From NCBI GenBank assembly GCA_017619355.1, contig JAFZSO010000068.1, positions 1 to 37,827 of the forward strand: a stretch of 37,827 bases of DNA, written 5' to 3'. Below are positions 7,299 to 15,618 of this stretch, piece after piece. The translations under genes and the position numbers were made by a program. The notes beneath the pieces were generated by a model. That model had not been told where the DNA came from. It searched no databases and saw only the letters and a program-made list of their open reading frames with translations. Position 1 is the stretch's first letter. Each line of letters opens with the position of its first letter. Source of the stretch: Muribaculaceae bacterium (GTDB lineage: Bacteria > Bacteroidota > Bacteroidia > Bacteroidales > Muribaculaceae).

Positions 7299-7616
7299 TC
7301 ATTTTTTTGCACCCTTGAGCGCCTTTGCAAGGTCGGGCCGATGATTCTGCAGATGATTCATAAACGCCTCGTCAAAGTCCTCGGCAGCTATCTCATCTTC
7401 CTTGAGCAGATACTGGCTGCGCAAGCCTGCCGCCTCAACCAGTGCCGCCTGAATGGCAAAGGTATCGGTCGACTCTATCGCTTCTACATTCTTGGCAGCC
7501 TTCACGGCACGCTGCTTGGCCTGCTGGCTCAACGGCGATGTGGCTTTCCCACCGCAGCACGCGAGCATTGCAAGCATGGCCACAATCGCCAATTTACCTA
7601 TGTTCTTTTTCATCAT
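7299..7616 (-). CDS. Small predicted lipoprotein, function unknown
   Basis: A 105-residue protein with a signal peptide and lipobox (MLACCGG; C20 or C21). The mature part is a short charged, helical sequence with the motif AAEDFDEAF near residues 77-85 that recurs in the following lipoprotein gene. It is the first gene of a minus-strand cluster of four (this gene, second lipoprotein, prenyl synthase, tatD). A good promoter lies just upstream (7642-7673). No known family recognised. Confidence 0.7.
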   Translation of the reverse strand: MMKKNIGKLAIVAMLAMLACCGGKATSPLSQQAKQRAVKAAKNVEAIESTDTFAIQAALVEAAGLRSQYLLKEDEIAAEDFDEAFMNHLQNHRPDLAKALKGAKK

Positions 7617-7641
7617 TTCTCGATGGTAGTTTTATTGTTCA

Positions 7642-7673
7642 CAAAATTAATCATTTTATCGCTGCAATGCAAC
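7642..7673 (-). promoter_or_regulatory. Promoter of the lipoprotein-prenyl synthase-tatD cluster
   Basis: On the minus strand a -33 GTTG (7673-7670) is followed after 20 bp by -7 TAATTTTG (7649-7642), a standard Bacteroidetes layout, 25 bp before the ATG at 7616. Confidence 0.65.
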
Positions 7674-7804
7674 ACTTTTGAGCATTTAATACTGCCCTTT
7701 TCGCTCATATTCACAGTACACCTTTTTATAAAGGATATTTCTCGCAAAATGATTAAAAAATATTAAAATTCAAGATTTATTTATCGTTTTTCGATAATTC
7801 GTAT

Positions 7805-7812
7805 TATCTTTG
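7805..7812 (+). promoter_or_regulatory. -7 promoter element for the DUF2975-XRE-barrel genes
   Basis: TATCTTTG matches TAnnTTTG exactly, 44 bp before the ATG at 7857. The surrounding 80 bp are very AT-rich. Confidence 0.6.
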
Positions 7813-7856
7813 CAACAGAAATCAATCAACACTACTGACTTTTAAAACCACAAATT

Positions 7857-8333
7857 ATGGAAAAAAAATCTATCAAAGCCCTCAAGATTGTGAGCACTTT
7901 CACGCTCATCTTCATCATTATGGGAATTGTCCTCTACGGCATCAAGACCTATCTCTTCATCACCGAGAGCAACGCAGCAAGCACCTTCAACCTGGTGGCT
8001 CCCAACAAGGCTCTAAAGATTGGCTGGTTCATTGCCAACCGCTTGCTCATTCTCGTGACCGCTGCCCTGCTCATCGCCTTTGTGAAGAACATTCTCAAAT
8101 CAATCAAGCGTGGTGAGATTTTCAACCGCTGCAATGTGAAAATTCTGTTTGCACTGGTCGTTGTGCTGCCCATCCACGCTTTTGTTTCCGACAACTTGAA
8201 ATTGATATGCTCGAATGCCCGCGAGATTGTGCTCACTGATAGCCCCTTCATCTACATTGCAGTAACGCTGCTCATCGCCATCCTCTACAAGCTGGCCTAC
8301 GATGCTGCCGAAGAACAAAAACTCACCATCTAA
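7857..8333 (+). CDS. DUF2975 family membrane protein
   Basis: A 158-residue protein with four predicted membrane helices at about 10-30, 56-78, 94-111 and 130-148, the layout of the DUF2975 family. Between helices 2 and 3 sits the family's short segment IKRGEIFN. Helix 4 is followed by a short soluble tail (AYDAAEEQKLTI). Immediately downstream, 12 bp away, is a small XRE-type regulator; this membrane protein-plus-XRE pairing is a recurrent arrangement in bacteria. The role is unknown; it may be a small integral membrane partner of the regulator. The ATG at 7857 is the only sensible start. Confidence 0.85.
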   Translation: MEKKSIKALKIVSTFTLIFIIMGIVLYGIKTYLFITESNAASTFNLVAPNKALKIGWFIANRLLILVTAALLIAFVKNILKSIKRGEIFNRCNVKILFALVVVLPIHAFVSDNLKLICSNAREIVLTDSPFIYIAVTLLIAILYKLAYDAAEEQKLTI

Positions 8334-8345
8334 ATCCTTTGCACT

Positions 8346-8552
8346 ATGATTATCGTGAATCTTGATGTAATGATGGCACGGCGCAAGATGTCGCTCAACG
8401 AACTGAGCGAGCGCGTGGGCATCACCGTCGCCAATCTCTCGGTCCTCAAGACCGGCAAGGCTAAAGCCGTGCGATTCTCTACGCTCGACGCCATTTGCCG
8501 CGTGCTCGAGTGCACCCCGGGCGACATCCTCGAATATAGAAACGAAGAATAA
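8346..8552 (+). CDS. Small XRE/Cro-type HTH regulator
   Basis: A 68-residue protein that is almost entirely one HTH_3 (Cro/C1) domain: LDVMMARRKMSLNELSERVG (helices 1-2), ITVANLSVLKTGKAKAVRFSTL (recognition helix region) and DAICRVLECTPGDILEY (helix 4-5). This matches the YozG-type small regulators commonly paired with DUF2975. It begins 12 bp after the membrane protein and precedes the barrel gene by 26 bp, so it is likely in the same transcript. It may autoregulate the group; no operator could be identified by eye. Confidence 0.9.
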   Translation: MIIVNLDVMMARRKMSLNELSERVGITVANLSVLKTGKAKAVRFSTLDAICRVLECTPGDILEYRNEE

Positions 8553-8578
8553 TAACCAATTACAAATGCTTTAAACTT

Positions 8579-9325
8579 ATGGATTCCAAGTACTTATTTT
8601 TAATTCTGGCAATACTGCTGTTCCCGCTGCTGATGCTAGCACAGGAAACAAGCCCGATGGGCACAACGCAAGAGACAAGCCAAACCGATTCGCTGCAAGC
8701 TGCTGACAAGCCCCACAAGCACTTCTGCCTGTTCATGAGCGACCTCTATGTGGGCTGGGGAGGCAACACCGTGGAAGCTGGCAACCGCGACATTATCAAG
8801 CGGTCACACTCCGAGGTGGGTATTCTCAACTTCCTCTCTGTGGGTTACACCTTCAATCGCGAGCGCACTACCCTCTCGGCGGGTATCGGTTTCAACTGGG
8901 CAAGCTACAGCCTCAACAAACCCGCACTGTGGTGCCTCGGCAGCAATGGTGTGGTGGGCTTTGCCACACTCGCTGAGCCATTCGAGAACCACCAGGCATC
9001 GCTCCTGGTGCGTTCCATGCAGTTTCCCATCATGATCAATCAGAACCTGGGCAAGCGCTGGAACATCGCTGCCGGTCCCGTGCTCAACTGGAACTTCTAT
9101 GCCAGCATGACCAACGCTCACAGCATGGGAGTGGATGACTACAGCGTCACCACGCACGGGCTGAACCAACGCAAGTTCTCGGTCGACGGCTTCGTCAGGG
9201 TAACATGGCACGGAATAGGTGCCTACTTGCGCTACGCACCCCAGTCGCTGTTTAAGAACGGATTTGGTCCCGAAATCAAGAATCGCTGGAGCTTAGGTCT
9301 CATCATCAGTGGCTTCACGAAATAG
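8579..9325 (+). CDS. Predicted outer-membrane beta-barrel protein
   Basis: A 248-residue exported protein. It has a signal peptide (about 1-21, ending LLMLAQ) and a 25-residue Thr/Ser/Gln-rich linker, then alternating strands typical of small outer-membrane barrels: DLYVGWGGNTVEAG, GILNFLSVGYTFN, LSAGIGFNWASYSL, LLVRSMQFPIMINQNLG, WNIAAGPVLNWNF, FSVDGFVRVTWHGIGAYLRY and WSLGLIISGF. It is PorT/OmpW-like in style, but no strong family signature is visible. It follows the XRE regulator by 26 bp, suggesting a regulated surface protein. It ends before a strong bidirectional terminator. Confidence 0.75.
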   Translation: MDSKYLFLILAILLFPLLMLAQETSPMGTTQETSQTDSLQAADKPHKHFCLFMSDLYVGWGGNTVEAGNRDIIKRSHSEVGILNFLSVGYTFNRERTTLSAGIGFNWASYSLNKPALWCLGSNGVVGFATLAEPFENHQASLLVRSMQFPIMINQNLGKRWNIAAGPVLNWNFYASMTNAHSMGVDDYSVTTHGLNQRKFSVDGFVRVTWHGIGAYLRYAPQSLFKNGFGPEIKNRWSLGLIISGFTK

Positions 9326-9353
9326 CCAGCCACAAAACTCGCCTAAAGCAAAA

Positions 9354-9385
9354 AACCCTCGCACCGTGATGGTGTCGAGGGTTTC
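9354..9385. terminator. Bidirectional terminator between the barrel gene and aquaporin
   Basis: AACCCTCG (9354-9361) pairs with CGAGGGTT (9376-9383); an inner CACC/GGTG pair encloses a GTGAT loop. There are A residues on the left and TTTC-TTTT on the right. It lies 28 bp after the barrel stop and 42 bp after the aquaporin stop (minus strand). Confidence 0.85.
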
Positions 9386-9425
9386 TTTTATATGCTTGGA
9401 ACTGCCTTTGCAGGCGTTCTCATGC

Positions 9426-10115
9426 TCATTTCTCGCACTTGTCGCAGGGCTCGATAATCTTCCAGATAAGGGCTGCCAGTGCACCACCAGCAAACGGTGC
9501 CAGGATGAACACCCAAATCTGCTTCAGGGCATCGCCGCACACAAACAGAGCGGGACCAATCGAGCGAGCGGGGTTCACTGAAGTGCCCGTGATATTGATG
9601 CCTACCAGGTGGATAAGAATCAGTGACAGACCGATGGCCAGACCAGCAAAGTTGTTGGTAGCGCCATTAGTCTTGGAAGTAGCGCCGAGCGCAACCAGCA
9701 CAAAGAGCATGGTCAGGATAACCTCAGCCACAAAGCCTACACCAATGCCGTTTTTGCCGTCAGGGCAAACATTCTGTCCGAGGGCATCTACTTTATCAGC
9801 CCCACCCAGTTTAAAGATCAAGAACATGACTGCTGCAGCCAGGATAGCGCCAATCACCTGGAATACCATATACATAATGGCATCCTTGCTGCTCATGCGC
9901 TTGCTCAGCCAGCAACCCAGCGTGATGGCGGGATTGATGTGGCAACCACTGATGCCGCCAATGGTGTAAGCCATAGCCACAACAGCAAGACCGAAGGCAC
10001 ATGCAGTGCCCACTACCGATGCCGTGTCGGCACCACATTTCAGCATCACTGCTGTCATACATCCAAGAAATGTGAGAACAAATGTTCCAACTAATTCAGC
10101 TAAATACTTTTTCAT
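9426..10115 (-). CDS. aqpZ: Aquaporin Z-type water channel
   Basis: A 229-residue MIP channel with six membrane helices and two half helices. The NPA boxes are at 61-63 (GCHINPAITLG) and 181-183 (TSVNPARSIGPA). The aromatic/arginine filter lines up with E. coli AqpZ: F41, H169, T178 and R184 sit at the same distances from the NPA boxes as F43, H174, T183 and R189. That predicts water selectivity rather than glycerol transport. An extra loop (about 107-123, with Cys117) lies between helices 3 and 4. The gene stands alone with its own promoter and a terminator. Confidence 0.95.
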   Translation of the reverse strand: MKKYLAELVGTFVLTFLGCMTAVMLKCGADTASVVGTACAFGLAVVAMAYTIGGISGCHINPAITLGCWLSKRMSSKDAIMYMVFQVIGAILAAAVMFLIFKLGGADKVDALGQNVCPDGKNGIGVGFVAEVILTMLFVLVALGATSKTNGATNNFAGLAIGLSLILIHLVGINITGTSVNPARSIGPALFVCGDALKQIWVFILAPFAGGALAALIWKIIEPCDKCEK

Positions 10116-10162
10116 AAGCTTTTAATTTTTAAGATTTGACAAGTAAAAGTTCTTTCAATTCA

Positions 10163-10193
10163 CAAATGTAAAGAAAAATTGCGTCACAACCAA
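10163..10193 (-). promoter_or_regulatory. Promoter of aqpZ
   Basis: On the minus strand: -33 TTG (10193-10191), 20 bp spacer, -7 TACATTTG (10170-10163), 47 bp before the ATG at 10115. Confidence 0.65.
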
Positions 10194-10221
10194 CATTTTC
10201 ATGAAAAAATCCCATTTTTCA

Positions 10222-11253
10222 TCAGTGCATCAGCTCGCCAATGCTCGTAGTGAGGTTGAACATGAAGGTAGTAGCGCTGGTGTGTGGCTGAGCCAGTGCC
10301 ACGCCTATGCCAAAGGCACGCACGCGCAAGCCAGCTCCCAACGAGAAGCCCGACAGGAAGTTGCGATGATAGGTCGACATATCGGTCCGCACCTTGTGGT
10401 TATAGCCCAGACCTATGTAGAGCTTGTCGGTGGGCAGAACCTCTATGCCGAACACCAGGTGACGCAGCAGGTTGCTGCCGAATTTGTCCTCCTTCACCAG
10501 ATCGGAGTTGGGATTGTTCTTGTCGGCAATCTTATAGAAGGGCAAATGCCAGTAGCGCAGGTTCCATGCCGTGAGCGAGAGCCGCACAGGCGCACTCTTG
10601 AGCATCTTTGAGATACCCACCTGCACGTCCCAGGGCACATTGTCGGTGCGGTCATTGAACTTCTTCACCTGGCCGCCCAGGTTCTTAAGCACCAGCGAGA
10701 GCGACAGTTCACTCTCGGGGTTGTAGTAGTTGACACCCAGGTCGGCAGTAATGGCTCCTGCCGAGTATTCCTCATACTTCGAGTATAGATACTTGACCGT
10801 GATACCGCCACGCAGATTCTCGGTAATGTCGTGGCTGTAGGTCACATTGAAGTTGATATCGCTTGCATTGAATGTGCTCGTCTGCACTCCCTCGGCATCG
10901 GTGCCTATGAACTCGCCGTAGCCATAATACTGAATCCCCACGGCAATCGCGCTGTGCTCAGTCAGTCCCTGGCCGTAGCGGCCCCCCATGAAGTTGGTCG
11001 AACCAATGTATTTCATATAGTTCAGGCCCACCTGATGGTCAATCTCAGGACCCAGCAGCGCCGGGTTCTGCTCCACCAGGTTAATGTCGTCGTCAATGAT
11101 GGTGATGTTATGCCCACCCAGACCATACACGTGACTCGAGGGCGTGATATTGAGAAACTGATAGGCATTTGTGGTTTCTTCACCACTTGCCGCCATAGCG
11201 CCGGCAAGCAGTAAAGAAGCTGCCATTATATGTCGATTCACTTTCATTTTCAT
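10222..11253 (-). CDS. porQ: Type IX secretion system protein PorQ
   Basis: PorQ is an outer-membrane barrel of the type IX secretion system attachment complex (with PorU, PorV and PorZ in Porphyromonas), which fixes secreted cargo to the cell surface. This 343-residue protein has a signal peptide (about 1-23), then the family's N-terminal pattern: NAYQFLNITPSSHVYGLGG, HNITIIDDDINLVEQNPALLG, then DHQVGLNYMKYIG and IAVGIQYYGYGEFIG. The C-terminal half is a series of amphipathic strands, ending with GELMH. Length matches PorQ (about 330-350). No other T9SS gene is in the window. The ATG at 11253 is followed by a second at 11247. Confidence 0.9.
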   Translation of the reverse strand: MKMKVNRHIMAASLLLAGAMAASGEETTNAYQFLNITPSSHVYGLGGHNITIIDDDINLVEQNPALLGPEIDHQVGLNYMKYIGSTNFMGGRYGQGLTEHSAIAVGIQYYGYGEFIGTDAEGVQTSTFNASDINFNVTYSHDITENLRGGITVKYLYSKYEEYSAGAITADLGVNYYNPESELSLSLVLKNLGGQVKKFNDRTDNVPWDVQVGISKMLKSAPVRLSLTAWNLRYWHLPFYKIADKNNPNSDLVKEDKFGSNLLRHLVFGIEVLPTDKLYIGLGYNHKVRTDMSTYHRNFLSGFSLGAGLRVRAFGIGVALAQPHTSATTFMFNLTTSIGELMH

Positions 11254-11404
11254 TTCTTGAAATCGTTTATTTCCCTTTATAACGTGAAATATCCTTTTTT
11301 AGTATATTTGTTTAATTTTTTTTTACAACCATCATGATTCACAGCATCATCTGTAAAAAAAAATGAAACTTTTTTAATCATCTTCAAATTCAGTGGGTGA
11401 TTGT

Positions 11405-11435
11405 ATTGCTTTTTCCAAATTCACTCTTATATTTG
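11405..11435 (+). promoter_or_regulatory. Promoter of the TonB-C-domain gene
   Basis: ATTG (11405-11408), 19 bp spacer, TATATTTG (11428-11435): a full match to the Bacteroidetes -33/-7 layout, 49 bp before the ATG at 11485. Confidence 0.7.
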
Positions 11436-11484
11436 CATTGGTTTTTGGTTTTTAGCCACTGACCACAACCTAAAAACACTACTT

Positions 11485-11928
11485 ATGCGCCGATTTTTAC
11501 GCTTTGATTTGTTTCTTGTATTTGTCCTAATTTCCCTGTCTATGATGGGTCAAGGCAGACGCGTGGGTACAGTTAACCCGCTTTCACCCGACAAGTCGAG
11601 CTACATGATGTACTACGAATTTGAGCAAGTCGAGGTTCAGCCCCAGTTCCCCGGTGGTGAACACGGCCTTGTCAACTTCATCAACGACACTCGCGAATAT
11701 CCCTACGAGGAGTATGTGCATCATCGTCAAGGGCGCGTGCTGTGCAGCTTCATCATCGGCACCGACGGACAGGTGACCAATGTGAGGGTCTTCCGCAGTT
11801 CGGGCTATCGGTCATTCGACGAGGAGGCCGTGCGCGTCATCAAGAAGATGCCGCGATGGGAAGCTGGCTCCATCAACAACATCAAGGTGAATGTGCGATG
11901 CATCATCCCTATCGCTTTTAGGCTTTGA
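11485..11928 (+). CDS. Exported TonB-C-terminal-domain protein
   Basis: A 147-residue protein with a signal peptide or anchor (about 1-23) and a TonB C-terminal domain. The domain is recognisable by PQFPGGEHGLVNFI, GRVLCSFIIGTDGQVTNVRV, the DEEAVRVIKKMPRWEAGSI helix and the last strand VRCIIPIAFRL. The start was set at 11485 because it follows the promoter and begins a signal sequence. The protein lacks the Pro-rich periplasmic linker and the cytoplasmic anchor of a canonical TonB, so it is not likely to be the energy-transducing TonB itself; many Bacteroidetes carry such stand-alone domains. It is monocistronic. Confidence 0.85.
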   Translation: MRRFLRFDLFLVFVLISLSMMGQGRRVGTVNPLSPDKSSYMMYYEFEQVEVQPQFPGGEHGLVNFINDTREYPYEEYVHHRQGRVLCSFIIGTDGQVTNVRVFRSSGYRSFDEEAVRVIKKMPRWEAGSINNIKVNVRCIIPIAFRL

Positions 11929-11950
11929 AACAAATGATTACAACATAAAA

Positions 11951-11977
11951 AACGAACCGAGATCGGTTCGTTTTTTT
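11951..11977. terminator. Terminator between TonB-domain gene and rsmD
   Basis: CGAACCG (11953-11959) pairs with CGGTTCG (11964-11970) with an AGAT loop; A-rich on the left and seven T on the right, so it can serve both the plus-strand gene (stop 11928) and rsmD (minus strand, stop 11987). Confidence 0.85.
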
Positions 11978-11986
11978 ATTTCATTT

Positions 11987-12547
11987 CTAATCACTGATCT
12001 CTGCTTCCTCATCACTCATCCTGAAAATCGAGAAATTCACCTTGCCGTACACACGCTTCTGGTAGAAGTGCGGCAATTCGCTGAAGTCGTTCGCCTTGCT
12101 GTGTTCCACAATCACAATGGTGCCGGGTTTGAGCATCTTGGAGTTCAGGATCAGCCCCGGCAGGTCGGCCAGATTGGGCAAGTCGTAGGGAGGGTCGGCA
12201 AAGATGATGTCGAACTGCTCTGCACAGGTCTCGATGAACTTGAAGGCGTCGCCCTTCACCTGAATGAGGTTCTTCTCGTTGAGCATCTGCTTCACCTTGC
12301 GTATGAAGTTGTACTGCGTCGATGCCTTCTCCACGCTGGTCACCTTGGCACAGCCACGTGACAGGAACTCGAAGCTGATGGCACCCGTTCCCGAGAACAG
12401 GTCGAGGGCGGTGAGCCCCTCAAAGTCCACCCAGTTCTCAAGCACATTGAAGATGTTCTCACGCGCCATGTCGGTCGTGGGGCGCGCACTGATGTTGGTG
12501 GGCACCTGAAAACGGCGGCGCCCGTATTTTCCTGTAATTATTCGCAT
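11987..12547 (-). CDS. rsmD: 16S rRNA (guanine-966-N2) methyltransferase
   Basis: A 186-residue SAM-dependent methyltransferase. RsmD methylates G966 in the 30S subunit. The SAM-binding motif I is LDLFSGTGAISFE (48-60) and the catalytic DPPY motif is at 118-121 (ADPPYDLP). The N-terminal segment MRIITGKYGRRRFQVP is typical of RsmD, as are RPTTDMARENIFNVL. The start overlaps the end of the DUF3822 gene by 10 bp, so the two are translationally coupled; this pairing is common in Bacteroidetes. Confidence 0.95.
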   Translation of the reverse strand: MRIITGKYGRRRFQVPTNISARPTTDMARENIFNVLENWVDFEGLTALDLFSGTGAISFEFLSRGCAKVTSVEKASTQYNFIRKVKQMLNEKNLIQVKGDAFKFIETCAEQFDIIFADPPYDLPNLADLPGLILNSKMLKPGTIVIVEHSKANDFSELPHFYQKRVYGKVNFSIFRMSDEEAEISD

Positions 12548-13380
12548 AGGGCCTGTAATATTAATTCGTTGGGAGCCAGATGGGCATTCTCCCCTATTCT
12601 TAATGCGGCTGCCGGCAAGATGCCCGGCATTACGTATGCCAGATATTTGCGCAAGGCGGCCGTCAACTCGTCACGGCGGGACTTGTCGTTGCCCGTAATC
12701 ACCGCCTCATGCTCACGGCTGTTCAGGTTGCAGCTCTGCCATGCATGCAGAGCAAAATAGAGTGCATCTTGCACATCGTTGTAGCTGAAGCTGTTGGCAA
12801 ACTGCAGCCGTTCACCGTGAAACACCGCCACATCCATTGTGCGGGCATTCACATGCACATGCATTCGGGCCGATTCGCTTCCAGCGTTCTGCTTATGGGC
12901 ATGCTCACACAGCGGACTCAAGTGATGCACAATGGTGGGCATATTGAAGGTACGCTGCAAGAAACTCAGCAGCCCTTTGGGCATTTCAAAGGCAATGTCA
13001 ATGTCGTTCTCCTGCAGGTGGCACAGGGCAAAGTCGCCTTCAGCCTCGGGCATCGCCGCCACATAAGCATCGTGAGCCAGAGTCTCGTCGGTCGCCAGTT
13101 CAGGAGGCAGTAACATGAAGCGGCCACTGCGCACCACCACACTCACATGACCATAGTCGTTCAGCAGCAATCCGCCCGTGTCATACACCGCATTCTCCAC
13201 CGCTTTCAGATAGCCTTCGCCACCCGTAGGCAACGGCACATCGCCCGTGATCAACGAGTTATCCTGAGCCGGACTATAAATCACATAGCTCAACTTCTCC
13301 TCGTCGACCCCAAGCACCAGCCGCCACAGTTCCGGATGCTGCAGCTGCACGCTCTCCCTCTCTTTCACTTCGTCGTCCAT
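12538..13380 (-). CDS. DUF3822 family protein
   Basis: A 280-residue protein of a Bacteroidetes family usually placed next to rsmD. The start was moved to the ATG at 13380 (MDDEVKERESV); a frame extends upstream to 13425, but those residues (MSIFLCKFAFLKEKL) look like non-coding AT-rich sequence. Visible features are an N-terminal VIYSPAQDNSLITGDV strand, a middle LCHLQENDIDIAFEMPKGLLSFL, and C-terminal alternating strands with MDVAVFHGERLQF, recalling an actin/hexokinase-like fold, although I cannot see catalytic residues. It overlaps rsmD by 10 bp. Function is unknown. Confidence 0.85.
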   Translation of the reverse strand: MDDEVKERESVQLQHPELWRLVLGVDEEKLSYVIYSPAQDNSLITGDVPLPTGGEGYLKAVENAVYDTGGLLLNDYGHVSVVVRSGRFMLLPPELATDETLAHDAYVAAMPEAEGDFALCHLQENDIDIAFEMPKGLLSFLQRTFNMPTIVHHLSPLCEHAHKQNAGSESARMHVHVNARTMDVAVFHGERLQFANSFSYNDVQDALYFALHAWQSCNLNSREHEAVITGNDKSRRDELTAALRKYLAYVMPGILPAAALRIGENAHLAPNELILQALCE

Positions 13381-13513
13381 CAGTTTTTCTTTTAAAAAAG
13401 CAAATTTACACAAAAAAATCGACACTCACCCCATCTCCCCAACTAAAATCATTTCAACACCGCCATGAGCTCGCACGTTTTTTCACCTTATTAATAAATA
13501 TTTGCGAGAAAGA

Positions 13514-13545
13514 TTTCGGCATTCGGTTGAAAATGATTACCTTTG
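13514..13545 (+). promoter_or_regulatory. Promoter of the thrS-infC-rpmI-rplT operon
   Basis: The -7 box TACCTTTG (13538-13545) matches TAnnTTTG; TTTCG at 13514-13518 is at 19 bp, close to the -33 element. It leaves about 50 nt of leader before the chosen thrS start. Confidence 0.55.
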
Positions 13546-13600
13546 CAGCTAATTTGAAAAATTGTGCCGTTGTATGGCAGAAACCAAAAAATTAATTATG

Positions 13601-15535
13601 ATGATCAACATTAAATTTCCTGACGGAAACGTCAAGCAGTACGAAAGCGGCGTAACCCCGCTGCAGATTGCCGAAAGCATCAGTTCAGGCCTTGCCCGCA
13701 ACATCCTGGCTGCTTCGGTCAATGATGAAGAATGGGATATTTCTCGACCCATTTGTAACGACGGTGAGATTAAACTATTCAAGTGGGAGGACGCTGAAGG
13801 CAAGCACGCCTTCTGGCACACTTCGGCACACCTGCTGGCCGAAGCGCTTCAAGAACTTTACCCTGGTGTTCAATTCGGTATAGGTCCCGCCATCGAAAAT
13901 GGCTTCTACTATGATATTGACCCGGGCGAACACACCATCACAAGTGCCGACTTTGAAAAAATCGAGAAGAAGATGGCCGAGCTCGTGGCCAAGAAAGAGA
14001 ATGTGGTGCGCAGCGACATCAGCAAGGCCGACGCCCTCAAATTCTTTGGTGACGGCGGACAAACGCTGAAGTGCGAACTCATCAGCGAACTGGAAGACGG
14101 CCACATCACCACCTACAAGCAAGGCAACTTTACCGACCTGTGCCGTGGTCCGCACATCCCCACTACCGAACCTATCAAGGCTATCAAGATACTGTCGCTC
14201 GCCGGTGCCTACTGGCGCGGTGACGAGAAGCGTCCCCAGCTGGTGCGCGTCTATGGCATCACCTTCCCCAAGAAGAAGATGCTCGACGAGTATCTGGTGA
14301 TGCTCGAAGAAGCCAAGAAACGCGACCACCGCAAGATTGGCAAGGAGATGGAACTCTTCGCCTTCTCGCACAATGTGGGTCAGGGTCTGCCCCTGTGGCT
14401 GCCCAAGGGTGCCGCTCTGCGCAACCGCCTGCAGGAGATGCTCGCCAAGATTCAGCAGCGATATGGCTACCAGCAGGTAATCACCCCGCACATTGGCAAC
14501 AAGCTGCTCTATGTGACTTCAGGTCACTACGCAAAATATGGCAAGGACTCGTTCCAGCCCATCCACACTCCCGAGGAGGGTGAAGAATACATGCTCAAGC
14601 CCATGAACTGCCCCCACCACTGCGAAATCTACAAGACTTCGCCCCGCAGTTACAAGGACCTGCCCATCCGTTTTGCCGAATTTGGCACGGTATATCGCTA
14701 TGAGCAGAGCGGCGAGCTCCACGGACTCACCCGCGTGCGCAGCTTCACGCAAGACGACGCACACCTGTTCTGCACCCCCGACCAGCTCAAGGACGAGTTT
14801 CTGGGCGTGATGGAAATCATTGCCTTCATCTTCAAGACCTTCGGGTTTGAGTATGAGGCACAGATTTCGCTCCGCGACCCCGAGCACAAAGAGAAATATG
14901 TGGGAAGCGACGAAAACTGGGAAAAGGCCGAGCGTGCCATCATCGAGGCTTGCGCCGAGAAAGGCCTGGTTGCCAAGCAGGTGACTGGCGAGGCCGCCTT
15001 CTATGGTCCTAAACTCGACTTCATGGTGAAGGATGCCATTGGCCGCCGCTGGCAGCTGGGCACCATCCAAGTTGACTACAACTTGCCCGAACGCTTCGAA
15101 CTGGAATATACCGGCAGCGACAACCAGAAGCATCGCCCCGTGATGATTCACCGCGCGCCCTTCGGTTCGCTCGAACGCTTCGTGGCTGTGCTCCTCGAGC
15201 ACACCGCCGGCAAACTGCCTCTGTGGCTCGCCCCCGAGCAGGCCGTGGTGCTGCCTATCAGCGAGAAATTCAACGACTATGCAAAGCATGTGGTTGATGT
15301 ACTGAACGAAAACAATGTGCGCGCCATCATTGACGACCGCAACGAGAAAATCGGCAAAAAAATTCGCGACAACGAACTCAAGCGAATCCCCTATTTGCTC
15401 ATAGTTGGCGAAAAAGAAGCTAATTGTGAGGAAGTTTCTGTAAGAAAACAGGGCGAAGGTGATAAAGGTTCAGAAAAAATTATTACCTTTGCAGCCGATA
15501 TTAATCGCGAAGTCGCTCAACAGACGGCTTTCTGA
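13601..15535 (+). CDS. thrS: Threonyl-tRNA synthetase
   Basis: ThrRS charges tRNA-Thr and clears mis-attached serine. The start at 13601 (MINIKFPDG) was chosen because the TGS domain begins there and the length (644) then matches relatives; ATGs at 13598 and 13574 are in the same frame. Visible parts are the TGS domain (1-62), the editing domain with [12 protein letters not shown], and the class II core: motif 2 in [20 protein letters not shown], the zinc ligands C337 (MNCPHH), H388 (DDAHLF) and H517 ([13 protein letters not shown]), and a C-terminal anticodon-binding domain ([19 protein letters not shown]). No T-box-like leader is present. First gene of the operon. Confidence 0.97.
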   Translation: MINIKFPDGNVKQYESGVTPLQIAESISSGLARNILAASVNDEEWDISRPICNDGEIKLFKWEDAEGKHAFWHTSAHLLAEALQELYPGVQFGIGPAIENGFYYDIDPGEHTITSADFEKIEKKMAELVAKKENVVRSDISKADALKFFGDGGQTLKCELISELEDGHITTYKQGNFTDLCRGPHIPTTEPIKAIKILSLAGAYWRGDEKRPQLVRVYGITFPKKKMLDEYLVMLEEAKKRDHRKIGKEMELFAFSHNVGQGLPLWLPKGAALRNRLQEMLAKIQQRYGYQQVITPHIGNKLLYVTSGHYAKYGKDSFQPIHTPEEGEEYMLKPMNCPHHCEIYKTSPRSYKDLPIRFAEFGTVYRYEQSGELHGLTRVRSFTQDDAHLFCTPDQLKDEFLGVMEIIAFIFKTFGFEYEAQISLRDPEHKEKYVGSDENWEKAERAIIEACAEKGLVAKQVTGEAAFYGPKLDFMVKDAIGRRWQLGTIQVDYNLPERFELEYTGSDNQKHRPVMIHRAPFGSLERFVAVLLEHTAGKLPLWLAPEQAVVLPISEKFNDYAKHVVDVLNENNVRAIIDDRNEKIGKKIRDNELKRIPYLLIVGEKEANCEEVSVRKQGEGDKGSEKIITFAADINREVAQQTAF

Positions 15536-15618
15536 TGTGATTATTGGGTGATTACCAGCACGATAAAAACCTGATAATGCGCATAATATCGCTTTTTATA
15601 AACTATTAATATTACTTG

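Noticed and set aside
11485-11928. The energy-transducing TonB protein
   Set aside because: There is only a short exported protein with the C-terminal domain; the proline-rich linker is missing and no exbB/exbD genes are nearby.
13546-13600. A T-box or threonine attenuator ahead of thrS
   Set aside because: The leader is about 50 nt, with no terminator stem or run of Thr codons.
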